From Thalassotalea mangrovi (GTDB taxonomy: Bacteria > Pseudomonadota > Gammaproteobacteria > Enterobacterales > Alteromonadaceae): a stretch of 64,000 bases of DNA. The stretch covers positions 1-64,000 of the forward strand of contig NZ_SWDB01000038.1 of assembly GCF_005116735.1 (NCBI RefSeq), read 5' to 3'. The position numbers and the translations under genes are program-made. The notes under the pieces were generated by a model that was not told where the DNA came from, ran no database searches, and saw nothing but the letters and a program-made list of their open reading frames with translations. Within the stretch, counting starts at the first letter, position 1, and each line of letters opens with the position of its first letter. Positions 50,868 to 58,585 of the stretch are shown one piece after another.

Positions 50868-50929
50868 CAGAGAACCGAACCGCCCTGCGCCTACCGGGTG
50901 TGTTCATTGCTTTTGTAGCGGGAATTGGT

Positions 50930-52270
50930 ATGAGCGAAAACCGAAATCGAGAGGGTAGCCTGGAAGCACCAACGCGCCACCCGATTGACTGGCAGTCTGA
51001 GCAATTCTGGAACAAGGAAAGCCTTAACGACGAATTGGAACGCGTGTTTGATATCTGTCACGGCTGCCGTCGCTGTGTCAGCCTTTGTGACTCGTTCCCA
51101 ACCTTGTTTGATTTAGTCGATGAATCGGAAACGATGGAAGTCGATGGGGTGAATAAAGACGATTACGCAAAGGTGGTTGAGCAATGCTACCTCTGCGACA
51201 TGTGCTACATGAGTAAATGTCCCTATGTTCCTCCGCATGAATGGAACGTTGATTTTCCCCATTTGATGTTGCGGGCAAAGGCTGTTCAATTCAAGGAACA
51301 GGGTGCCAGCAAACGCGATAACTTGTTAACCAATACCGATCTTGTCGCCAGGATGGGTACTATTCCCGTCGTCGATGTCACGATAAATAAGCTCAACAAA
51401 AGCGAAGGTTTTCGCAAAACCCTGGAAAAATCATTTGGCGTTCATCACCGTGCTCCACTGCCGGAATTCTCAGCCAACACCCTGCGTAAACAGGCGGGCA
51501 AAGTGATTGAGCCGCAACAAGCCAAACCACTGGGCAGAACCAAGGGGAAAGTTGCCTTGTTTACCAGCTGTTATGGCAATCATTATGATGCCCAGACCGG
51601 CCTGGACTTAATCAAGGTATTTCAACACAACAATATTCATGTCGAGTTAACACCGTCTGAAGTCTGTTGTGGCATGCCAAAACTGGAACTTGGTGACCTG
51701 CAAGCGGTACAAGCAGCCAAAGAAAACAACATACCTATGCTCTATGACCTGGTGGTCAGGGGCTATGATCTCACCTCTACCATTCCCTCCTGTGTATTGA
51801 TGTTTAAGCAGGAGCTGCCGCTGATGTTTCCGGACGACAAACAGGTGATAGCCGTTAAAGAAGCGTTTTTCGATCCTTTCGAATATCTGCATCTGCGACA
51901 CAAGCAAGGAGGTTTTAATACCGAATTCAATGCTGAACTCGGAGATGTCACCTACCAGGTTGCCTGCCATCTGCGGGTACAGAACATTGGCTTGAAGACC
52001 CGGGATATTTTGTCCCTCATTCCCAATACCAATATCCATGTACAGGAGCGATGTTCCGGACATGATGGGACCTACGCAGTGAAAGCGGAAACCTATGATA
52101 AGTCAGTAAAAATTGCTCGTCCCGTGGTTAGAAAAGTGGATCAGGTAGAGCCTGATTATCACGCCAGTGATTGTCCAATGGCGAGTAAACAAATCGTTCA
52201 CCTGGCGTCATCGGTAGATAAAGCCAGCCATCCTATGAGCTTGCTACGCAAGGCTTACGGGCTAGACTAG
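50930..52270 (+). CDS. GlpC/HdrD-like iron-sulfur oxidoreductase
   Basis: 446 residues from the ATG at 50930 (MSENRNREGS). The N-terminus has two 4Fe-4S motifs, CHGCRRCVSLC and CYLCDMCYMSKCP. The C-terminal part has CCG-type segments (TSCYGNHYD, EVCCGMPKLELGD, RCSGHDGTYAVK), as in heterodisulfide reductase D and glycerol-3-phosphate dehydrogenase subunit C. Together with rubrerythrin and a DUF3501 gene it forms a neighbourhood that I know from many bacteria. A role in passing electrons to rubrerythrin is inferred, not shown. Confidence 0.85.
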   Translation: MSENRNREGSLEAPTRHPIDWQSEQFWNKESLNDELERVFDICHGCRRCVSLCDSFPTLFDLVDESETMEVDGVNKDDYAKVVEQCYLCDMCYMSKCPYVPPHEWNVDFPHLMLRAKAVQFKEQGASKRDNLLTNTDLVARMGTIPVVDVTINKLNKSEGFRKTLEKSFGVHHRAPLPEFSANTLRKQAGKVIEPQQAKPLGRTKGKVALFTSCYGNHYDAQTGLDLIKVFQHNNIHVELTPSEVCCGMPKLELGDLQAVQAAKENNIPMLYDLVVRGYDLTSTIPSCVLMFKQELPLMFPDDKQVIAVKEAFFDPFEYLHLRHKQGGFNTEFNAELGDVTYQVACHLRVQNIGLKTRDILSLIPNTNIHVQERCSGHDGTYAVKAETYDKSVKIARPVVRKVDQVEPDYHASDCPMASKQIVHLASSVDKASHPMSLLRKAYGLD

Positions 52271-52357
52271 TTCAGGCCATTCTAGCCTCGTTGGTTATCC
52301 GAACTGATAACAACAAGTGCAGGCTGTGGCACGATTTTTTAAGGCACATACGAGTAA

Positions 52358-52630
52358 TACCAATCACATTAAGTTTGTGCACAACTCAGAGTTAGGACAG
52401 AGGTTCAGTTACAACATAGATTTCATTGATATAGTCATTCTATATTATTGAAATATAGGGTCGTAAATGGACCTCTGGCAAACTCCCTACGGGTGAGTTT
52501 TAAAGGCGTTTGCGCTGCATTACTGATTTTGGCTAATTCTGAAAATGGAACGACCATTCTCTGAAATCAAAGCCTTGTCTAAACGCCTTTAAATTCTCAC
52601 TGAGTGAGCAATAAGTTAATGTGATTGGTA
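52358..52630 (+). repeat. MITE-like element, copy E (full, 273 bp)
   Basis: Perfect 13-bp terminal inverted repeats CCAATCACATTAA / TTAATGTGATTGG flanked by TA. It has the same orientation and structures as copy C, with about 10 extra bases in the loop region of the large hairpin. The right end lies 15 bp before the DUF3501 start codon. It interrupts an operon of three genes. Confidence 0.92.
52588..52615 (+). promoter_or_regulatory. candidate outward promoter in repeat copy E
   Basis: TTTAAA (52588-52593) and AATAAG (52610-52615) are 16 bp apart. This would start a transcript near 52622, with a leader of about 24 bases containing AGGAG. Confidence 0.35.
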
Positions 52631-52645
52631 TAACAGGAGTTGGTA

Positions 52646-53248
52646 ATGGAAAAACTCAACAGACAACAACTATGGTCGCTGGAAGATTACGCTCAATTTC
52701 GCCCCGCATTCCGCAGCGACGTCATGGCACACAAAAAAAACCGTCAGTTGACTTTGGCGGAGCACTTAAGACTTCTGTTTGAAGATCGAAAAACGATTCA
52801 ATATCAGATTCAGGAAATGTTGCGTATCGAACGAATCTTTGAAGCAAAGGCTATTAATGAAGAGCTTGAAGCATATAACCCATTAATTCCCGACGGCTGT
52901 AACCTGAAAGCTACCATGTTAATCGAATATGAGGATGTCGAAGACAGGAAAGTGCAATTGGCTAAATTGCTTGATATTGAGAAGTCGGTTTATATCAAGG
53001 TCGGTGACTTTGACAACGTGTACCCTATTTGCAATGAAGATCTCGACCGACAAACGGAGGAGAAGACCTCGTCAGTCCATTTTCTGCGGTTTGAATTTAC
53101 TAAAGAGATGATCAGCGCCTGGTATCGTGGCGAATCGGTAGTGATTGGGGTCGAACACCGCAACTTCCCGAAAGTGCATCAACCTTTGCCGGAACATATC
53201 AAAAGCGCCTTACAGGCTGATTTCGATCCGCCGCCTCTGCCGCACTAG
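52646..53248 (+). CDS. DUF3501 family protein
   Basis: 200-residue soluble protein of unknown function, found next to rubrerythrin and the GlpC-like Fe-S protein in many proteobacteria. Family-like stretches are LRLLFEDRKTIQYQIQEMLR and FLRFEFTKEM. AGGAG lies 7 bases before the ATG at 52646. Because copy E begins 15 bp upstream, expression must come from the element or by read-through across its hairpins. Confidence 0.85.
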   Translation: MEKLNRQQLWSLEDYAQFRPAFRSDVMAHKKNRQLTLAEHLRLLFEDRKTIQYQIQEMLRIERIFEAKAINEELEAYNPLIPDGCNLKATMLIEYEDVEDRKVQLAKLLDIEKSVYIKVGDFDNVYPICNEDLDRQTEEKTSSVHFLRFEFTKEMISAWYRGESVVIGVEHRNFPKVHQPLPEHIKSALQADFDPPPLPH

Positions 53249-53266
53249 GGCTGTAGATTTCTCGGG

Positions 53267-54334
53267 TCACTTTTGCGTGCGAGGGGGTTGGGCAATAACT
53301 TCACCCGCTTGCAGGCCTGAAAGCACTTCAACCTGATCTCCCAACTGCCTACCGGTGCGCACGAAACGACGGGTCAGTTGCTCTTCATTCGCCACCCAAA
53401 CCACTTCCATCTGCCCAAAATGACGCAGGTAGTCCTTATTGATCAACATCCTGTCAACTTTACCTGTGGTCACCAGTACTCTGGCAAACATACCCGGGAG
53501 TAGGGCTGGATTGAACTCAATGTCGGTTTTCACTTCAAAGCTCCTGGCATTGGCATCGGCAGCCGGGACGATTTCGCCGACTACGCCTTCGACCGTTTGC
53601 TGTAAACTATCAATTTTTACCTGAACCTTATCGCCAACGGTTAGTTTCAGGGCAATTGACTCACGAATGTTGGCAACCACCTGTAGACTTGACGGGTTGT
53701 ATAAACTCAGCAGTGTTTGCCCTGGCGTTGCCATATCACCAGGCTCTGCAAGGCGATCAACCACCCGGCCAGAAATCGGCGAGTTAATCGTCGCAAATGC
53801 CAGTCCTGACTGGGCTTCCTCCAGTGCCTGACGAGCCCCCAGCAATTGAGCGTTACTTTGCCGGGTATTAGCGCTGGCGTTATCCAATTCGCTTTTTGAC
53901 ACCAGGCCTTGTTTTTGCAGCTCCTGGATACGTTGGAAATTTCGTGCCGCCTCTTCCGCCCTGGCTTTTACCGCACTGACCTGAGCTTTTGCCTGCGATA
54001 CCCTGGCATCCAGATCGGTGCTATTCAAGGTGATCAGCACATCACCTTTTGAAATCATTTGCCCGGCACGTACATTTATGGTCTCAATCCTTGCCAGAAT
54101 CCGGCTGGAAACCAGAGTCGCGTCCCTTGCCTGTAGCGCGGCCGGAAACGCTTCGAGATCATCCATTTGCTGTAATTCTACCGTATATGGAGACGTATAC
54201 GACTGAGTTGGCATGGGTAATCTTGCCGGCACGATTTTATCCTTGAAAGCGCCAGCCAGCCAGGCGATGGCCAACAACAATAAGACCACAGCCAGTATCG
54301 GGGTGATGATTCGTTTCACTGTATGACTATTCAT
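53267..54334 (-). CDS. RND efflux periplasmic adaptor subunit
   Basis: Membrane-fusion protein linking an RND pump to an outer-membrane channel. 355 residues: an N-terminal membrane anchor (about 9-28, no lipobox), lipoyl half-motifs around the coiled-coil hairpin (QAKAQVSAVKARAEEAARNF and following), a second lipoyl half (NSPISGRVVDRLAEPGDM), a beta barrel and a membrane-proximal domain. Its start overlaps the pump gene end by 8 bp. No TolC-like gene is in the window. Confidence 0.9.
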   Translation of the reverse strand: MNSHTVKRIITPILAVVLLLLAIAWLAGAFKDKIVPARLPMPTQSYTSPYTVELQQMDDLEAFPAALQARDATLVSSRILARIETINVRAGQMISKGDVLITLNSTDLDARVSQAKAQVSAVKARAEEAARNFQRIQELQKQGLVSKSELDNASANTRQSNAQLLGARQALEEAQSGLAFATINSPISGRVVDRLAEPGDMATPGQTLLSLYNPSSLQVVANIRESIALKLTVGDKVQVKIDSLQQTVEGVVGEIVPAADANARSFEVKTDIEFNPALLPGMFARVLVTTGKVDRMLINKDYLRHFGQMEVVWVANEEQLTRRFVRTGRQLGDQVEVLSGLQAGEVIAQPPRTQK

Positions 54335-57300
54335 TTGCTATGTTACCTGTTTGCAAAGATGGCTGGCTGAAGACCAGGAAGTAAACCATGGGCACGACCA
54401 AAAGCGAAAATAATGTTGATGCGATAATGCCGAAAATAATCGCCAATGCCAGCCCATTAAACACCGGATCCAGGGTAATAATCAGGTTTCCCAGCAAGGT
54501 CGTCCCCGCCGTCAATAATACGGGTCGCATCCGCGTCTCCCCTGCGGTTAAAACCGCTTCTTTAACGTCCGCTCCGGTCTGCCGGGCATAGGATATAAAT
54601 TCGACCAGGATCAGCGAGTTACGAACGACGATCCCTGCCAGCGCGATCATCCCTATCATCGCCGTTGCGGTAAATAATACCGGCTCAGGTGCGCCAGCGA
54701 TTTGCCGCTCGCCAAATTGATTCATCAGCAAAAATCCGGGCATTATGCCGATGATGGTTAACGGTATTGCCGACATAATAATTAACGATAATGCGGTACT
54801 GCTGGTCTGTAGTTTTAACACCACGAAAATACCAATCAGGGCAAACGCAAAGGCTATGCCCATATCCCGAAAAACATCCAGGGTTATACGCCACTCACCT
54901 TCGCCAGAAAAAGAATAATGAGTGCCCTCTGGTAACTGCCAGCCGATTCCGCCGCCGGAATTGATAAAACTTCTTTGTTGCCAGGGGGTTGCGATTTTGT
55001 CTTTCTGTCCATAGTCGGCAGTGACATCAGCAATGACGTCGGCAGGTGTTCTGCCAGATATCTCTGCGGTCACATAAATTACCCGTTGCAAATCCTTACG
55101 CATCACCGGTTGGGCGACGAACAGATCCTGCCACTGACCAAGCTCCGCCAAGGGCACAATCGGCTGCGGAGCATTCTCCAGTCCCAGCCCCTGATTCAAC
55201 TGGGCAATGCCCATTCGTCCTTTTAGTTGCATTGCGGAAATATAATCCAGATCCTGCCTTAGCCTGAACGGCAAGTTCAATTCTATCGGTACCGGGTGCG
55301 CATCAAACGGTTGTTGATAGACACCGATATCGCTCCCTTCTACGGCAATAGCGAGAGCCTGATTAACCTCCTGGGTGGAAATACCCGATAACGCGGCTTT
55401 CTGTTTATCGACGACAAAGCGCTTTATCTTCTGCTCAGCAATAATACTGGTATCGACTTCAACCACATGCGTTTCCTGCTGTAAGCGCATTTTTAGTTGT
55501 CGGGCAGCACTAAGATGGGTGGCTGGGTCAACCAGAGGTTCCGCATAAACTTCTGCCACCAGGGTACTCATTACCGGTGGGCCTGGCGGTACTTCGACTA
55601 CCTTGATAGAACGTTGATCCGATTGCAACGGTTGCAATAACTGTCGCAGTCTCAATACCACCCCGTGCGACTGATGCTGACGTTGGTTTTTATCCATCAA
55701 TACAATGCGAATATCCCCGAGATTATGGCCGCGACGTTGATAATAACCACGCACCAGACCATTAAAATCAATCGGTGAATTCTCACCGATATAGACCGCC
55801 AGGGATTCAACTTCCGGTAATTGCAGCGCCAGTTGACCGACCTGTTTCGCCATCGCTGCGGTTTGTTCCAATGTTGTTCCTTCAGGCATGTCGAGAATCA
55901 CCTGGATTTCGTTTTTGTTATCAAATGGCAATAGCTTTAACGGGACTTGTCGAAAAACGGGTAATAATGCTGAGGCCAGGAACAGCAAGACGACAATAAT
56001 CAAACCCAGTTTGATTCGAGTACGTTTTTCCAGAATGGGTGATAATATTTTCCGGTATAATCCAGGCGAGCGCTGTGACGCTACTGCCTCCTCGTCATCG
56101 TTATGTTGTAAAAATTTGGCGGCAAGCCAGGGGGTCACCAGAAACGCAACTAATGTCGATATCATTACCGAAACCGGTACATTAAATGCCATGGGCGCCA
56201 TGTAAGGTCCCATCATCCCGGTGATAAATGCCAGGGGTATAAAGGCCAGGATAATGGTTAATGTTGACATTAACAGAGCCGGACGAATCTCCTGCATAGC
56301 GGCAACAATTTTTTGCTGGGCACTGCGTCCTGTCTGCTTCAGGGTGCGTTCGATATTATCGATCCCCGTTATCGGGTCATCGACCAGTAACCCTAAAGAC
56401 AGGATCAGGGCAAATAATGTCACCCGATTGATGGTATAACCAAACAGATAGTCAAGTATCAAAGTCAGGCCATAGCAAACTGGCACTGCAAGTCCGACTA
56501 CAATCGCAGGTCGCCAGCCAAGAAAAACGCCGATAAACACGACGACGGTGAAGATGGCAAACGCCAGTGACGAGGTCAGGTTATTGACTTTATCATCGGC
56601 AGTCTGGCCATAATCCCTAAGTAATTTAAACTGTACTTCTGGTGGCAAAATGCGTTGCCCGACGTCCTCCATAACCGTTAGCACATCGCTACTTACCGCC
56701 ACTGCATTACTGCCCTTTTGTTTGGCAACACTTATCGTCACCATTGGCAATTGCCTGAAGCTACGGTTTTCGGCCTGGCCATTTTCGCTGTCAGTGAGAT
56801 TGGCAATTTCCAGCCATTGATAGGATTGCAATTCACCGGGGCCGTCACTCAACCGCGCCACATCTTTTAGCAATATGGGTTTGCCGTTAATGACATTAAC
56901 CACCATATTTTCAAGTTCGGTGATATTGGTGAAGACATCGCCTGATTCAATCACAATCTGTTGCTGACTCAATGACAGGGAGCCCTGGTGGGCTAACTGA
57001 TTAGATACGTCGATAGCACTGGCAATATCGAGAACCGTTGTTTGCCGTGCAGCCAGGGCTTGTAAGTCCAGCTCAATTTGTAATGTCCGCGGCCTGCCTC
57101 CAACCACCTGGATTTCACTGGTCGAATCTATACGCTGCAGTATGGTTGATATTTCTTCGGCAAAACGACGCAACTGATAATCATCATATAAGGTTGGATC
57201 CAGACTGTATAACCCCAGCATCACAATCGGCACATCATCGACTTCCTGAGGCCTCACTTGCCAACTCTGCACTACTGCGGGTAATAGGTTCTGATTGGAA

Positions 57301-57653
57301 TAGAGCTTATTATATGTGTTGACGATTGCTTTTTGCCTTTCTTCGCCAACATGAAAGCGCAGTGTGACTACCAGTTGCCCACTGTACGAAGTCGAGTATA
57401 TGTGTTCAATTCCAGGAATTTGCGATAACAATTTCTCTAATGGGATAGTGACCTGGCGTTCAACCTGAGTCGCGGTCAGGTTAGGTGCCATGACCTGAAC
57501 ATCGATCATCGGTACGACAATCTGTGGCTCCTCTTCCCTTGGGGTGATATTCAGGGCCAATAAGCCTAAAGACAGAGACAGAACGAATATCAGTAACGGG
57601 ATCTTTCCCTTCAGAGAGCGAGCAACCAAAGTGTCGATTAGATTCATTTTCAT
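54327..57653 (-). CDS. RND efflux pump permease (AcrB-like superfamily)
   Basis: Proton-driven inner-membrane efflux transporter of 1108 residues with 12 predicted helices and two large periplasmic loops. The paired aspartates of helix 4 are Asp425-Asp426 (GLLVDDPITGIDNIERT). The position of the AcrB relay lysine (Lys940) is an arginine, about Arg1011 (GIVVRNSLILVEF). The substrate cannot be read from sequence. It is co-transcribed with the adaptor gene and lies 18 bp after an ArsR-type regulator gene, so a reactive sulfur or metal signal may control it. Confidence 0.9.
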   Translation of the reverse strand: MKMNLIDTLVARSLKGKIPLLIFVLSLSLGLLALNITPREEEPQIVVPMIDVQVMAPNLTATQVERQVTIPLEKLLSQIPGIEHIYSTSYSGQLVVTLRFHVGEERQKAIVNTYNKLYSNQNLLPAVVQSWQVRPQEVDDVPIVMLGLYSLDPTLYDDYQLRRFAEEISTILQRIDSTSEIQVVGGRPRTLQIELDLQALAARQTTVLDIASAIDVSNQLAHQGSLSLSQQQIVIESGDVFTNITELENMVVNVINGKPILLKDVARLSDGPGELQSYQWLEIANLTDSENGQAENRSFRQLPMVTISVAKQKGSNAVAVSSDVLTVMEDVGQRILPPEVQFKLLRDYGQTADDKVNNLTSSLAFAIFTVVVFIGVFLGWRPAIVVGLAVPVCYGLTLILDYLFGYTINRVTLFALILSLGLLVDDPITGIDNIERTLKQTGRSAQQKIVAAMQEIRPALLMSTLTIILAFIPLAFITGMMGPYMAPMAFNVPVSVMISTLVAFLVTPWLAAKFLQHNDDEEAVASQRSPGLYRKILSPILEKRTRIKLGLIIVVLLFLASALLPVFRQVPLKLLPFDNKNEIQVILDMPEGTTLEQTAAMAKQVGQLALQLPEVESLAVYIGENSPIDFNGLVRGYYQRRGHNLGDIRIVLMDKNQRQHQSHGVVLRLRQLLQPLQSDQRSIKVVEVPPGPPVMSTLVAEVYAEPLVDPATHLSAARQLKMRLQQETHVVEVDTSIIAEQKIKRFVVDKQKAALSGISTQEVNQALAIAVEGSDIGVYQQPFDAHPVPIELNLPFRLRQDLDYISAMQLKGRMGIAQLNQGLGLENAPQPIVPLAELGQWQDLFVAQPVMRKDLQRVIYVTAEISGRTPADVIADVTADYGQKDKIATPWQQRSFINSGGGIGWQLPEGTHYSFSGEGEWRITLDVFRDMGIAFAFALIGIFVVLKLQTSSTALSLIIMSAIPLTIIGIMPGFLLMNQFGERQIAGAPEPVLFTATAMIGMIALAGIVVRNSLILVEFISYARQTGADVKEAVLTAGETRMRPVLLTAGTTLLGNLIITLDPVFNGLALAIIFGIIASTLFSLLVVPMVYFLVFSQPSLQTGNIANE

Positions 57654-57671
57654 CAGCTCTGTACCCAGTGA

Positions 57672-57974
57672 TTAATCTGCACCCTGGCAAAACAATTCAT
57701 AAATGCGCTCAATAATTTTTACTGCCTTATCATCACTAATGGTGTAGTAAATAGTTTGCGCATCGCGGCGAGTTGTCACCACCCCAGCCTGTCTCAACGC
57801 TGCCAGGTGCTGTGATAATGCAGATTGAGCCAATGGAATCTGTTCATTTAACTGGGTAACGGAACATTCAGAATTCATTAGACGGCACAAAATCATTAAC
57901 CGATTGCGGTTCGCCAGTAACTTGAGAAGCCGCTCTGCCGCCAGGGCATTATCCGCCATTACCTGAGTGTCCAT
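57672..57974 (-). CDS. ArsR/SmtB-family repressor, BigR/YgaV-like
   Basis: 100-residue winged-helix dimeric repressor; the recognition region is near IPLAQSALSQHLAALRQAGVV. It has cysteines at 30 (LMILC), 37 and 96 (ELFC). The distance from Cys30 to Cys96, 66 residues, equals that of the redox pair in the sulfane-sulfur sensors BigR and SqrR as I recall them, and the placement fits E. coli YgaV. The typical metal-site clusters of ArsR/SmtB are not seen. A rhodanese gene is divergent and the RND pump genes follow. I infer a persulfide-responsive repressor of both. Confidence 0.82.
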   Translation of the reverse strand: MDTQVMADNALAAERLLKLLANRNRLMILCRLMNSECSVTQLNEQIPLAQSALSQHLAALRQAGVVTTRRDAQTIYYTISDDKAVKIIERIYELFCQGAD

Positions 57975-58040
57975 AGACTATCCTTTGATGTAAGACTGGA
58001 ATTTTCCCCAAGTATAGTTGATTAAATTAGACACACCTTA

Positions 58041-58058
58041 TATTAGAACTTGCTAATA
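58041..58058. promoter_or_regulatory. candidate operator of the ArsR-type repressor
   Basis: TATTAG (58041-58046) and CTAATA (58053-58058) are perfect 6-bp arms around 6 bp. The site overlaps the -35 box of the rhodanese promoter and lies 67 bp before the repressor start, suitable for control of both directions. Confidence 0.5.
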
Positions 58059-58077
58059 CTAATGTTTGCAATATACT
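58050..58077 (+). promoter_or_regulatory. candidate promoter for the rhodanese transcript
   Basis: TTGCTA (58050-58055) and TATACT (58072-58077) are 16 bp apart. The transcript would start near 58084 and carry a leader of about 135 bases that includes the 27-codon frame at 58098. Confidence 0.5.
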
Positions 58078-58097
58078 AAAGCCCTGAAGGATTCTGA

Positions 58098-58181
58098 ATG
58101 GCAGAAGTCTGGGTTAGTCGAGAAGATGCTTGCGGTCAGCGAGTTCATAGGACGAAACCGATGACAGATTTAGGCCATTAA
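58098..58181 (+). CDS. possible 27-residue small protein or leader peptide
   Basis: Starts with ATG at 58098, preceded by AAGGA at a 7-base distance, and ends with TAA. The peptide reads MAEVWVSREDACGQ, then 13 residues ending in DLGH, with one cysteine at 12. It lies between the promoter and the rhodanese gene, 37 bp before its ATG. The good ribosome site is the only argument that it is translated. Confidence 0.35.
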   Translation: MAEVWVSREDACGQRVHRTKPMTDLGH

Positions 58182-58218
58182 GAATGTTATTTTTACAAGG
58201 CAAGATCAGGAGTAATCC

Positions 58219-58566
58219 ATGCTGAAAACAATACCGGAGCTGGTCAAGCAGGCTAGTGCCAACGTCCGAAGAATTACTGCACAACAGGCACAGCAGGAAA
58301 TGGCCGAAAAAAACGCCCTGTTTATTGATGTGCGTGAACCGGCGGAGCATCTCAAAGAGGCGGTGTCAGGCAGCATCAATATTCCCCGTGGTGTACTTGA
58401 GATGCAGCTCCTGGAGCGTGAAAAAGATCCGAAAAGACCCATTTATTTACATTGTGCAACGTCCGGCAGAGCAACGTTTGCCGCAGAACAGTTAGCTCGT
58501 GTAGGCTATGAAGATGTTACCGTGATCAGTTGTAAATTTTCAGATATCTGTCAGGCATTTAACTGA
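58219..58566 (+). CDS. single-domain rhodanese-like sulfurtransferase
   Basis: Transfers sulfane sulfur, for instance from thiosulfate or persulfides to thiols or cyanide. 115 residues, no signal peptide, so cytoplasmic. The active-site loop is CATSGRA with Cys79; IDVREPAEHLKEAVSGSINIP is the typical rhodanese core. Two further cysteines are at 105 and 111. AGGAG lies 6 bases before the ATG. It is divergent from the BigR-like repressor gene, a pairing similar to YgaV-YgaP. Confidence 0.9.
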   Translation: MLKTIPELVKQASANVRRITAQQAQQEMAEKNALFIDVREPAEHLKEAVSGSINIPRGVLEMQLLEREKDPKRPIYLHCATSGRATFAAEQLARVGYEDVTVISCKFSDICQAFN

Positions 58567-58585
58567 TTTTCACATCGTGAAAATC
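58565..58585. terminator. bidirectional hairpin between convergent genes
   Basis: GATTTTCAC and GTGAAAATC form a perfect 9-bp stem with a 3-nt loop, overlapping the stop codons of both the rhodanese and the glycosidase-like gene. The A/T-rich stem base fits a two-way terminator, though there is no long T run. Confidence 0.6.
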
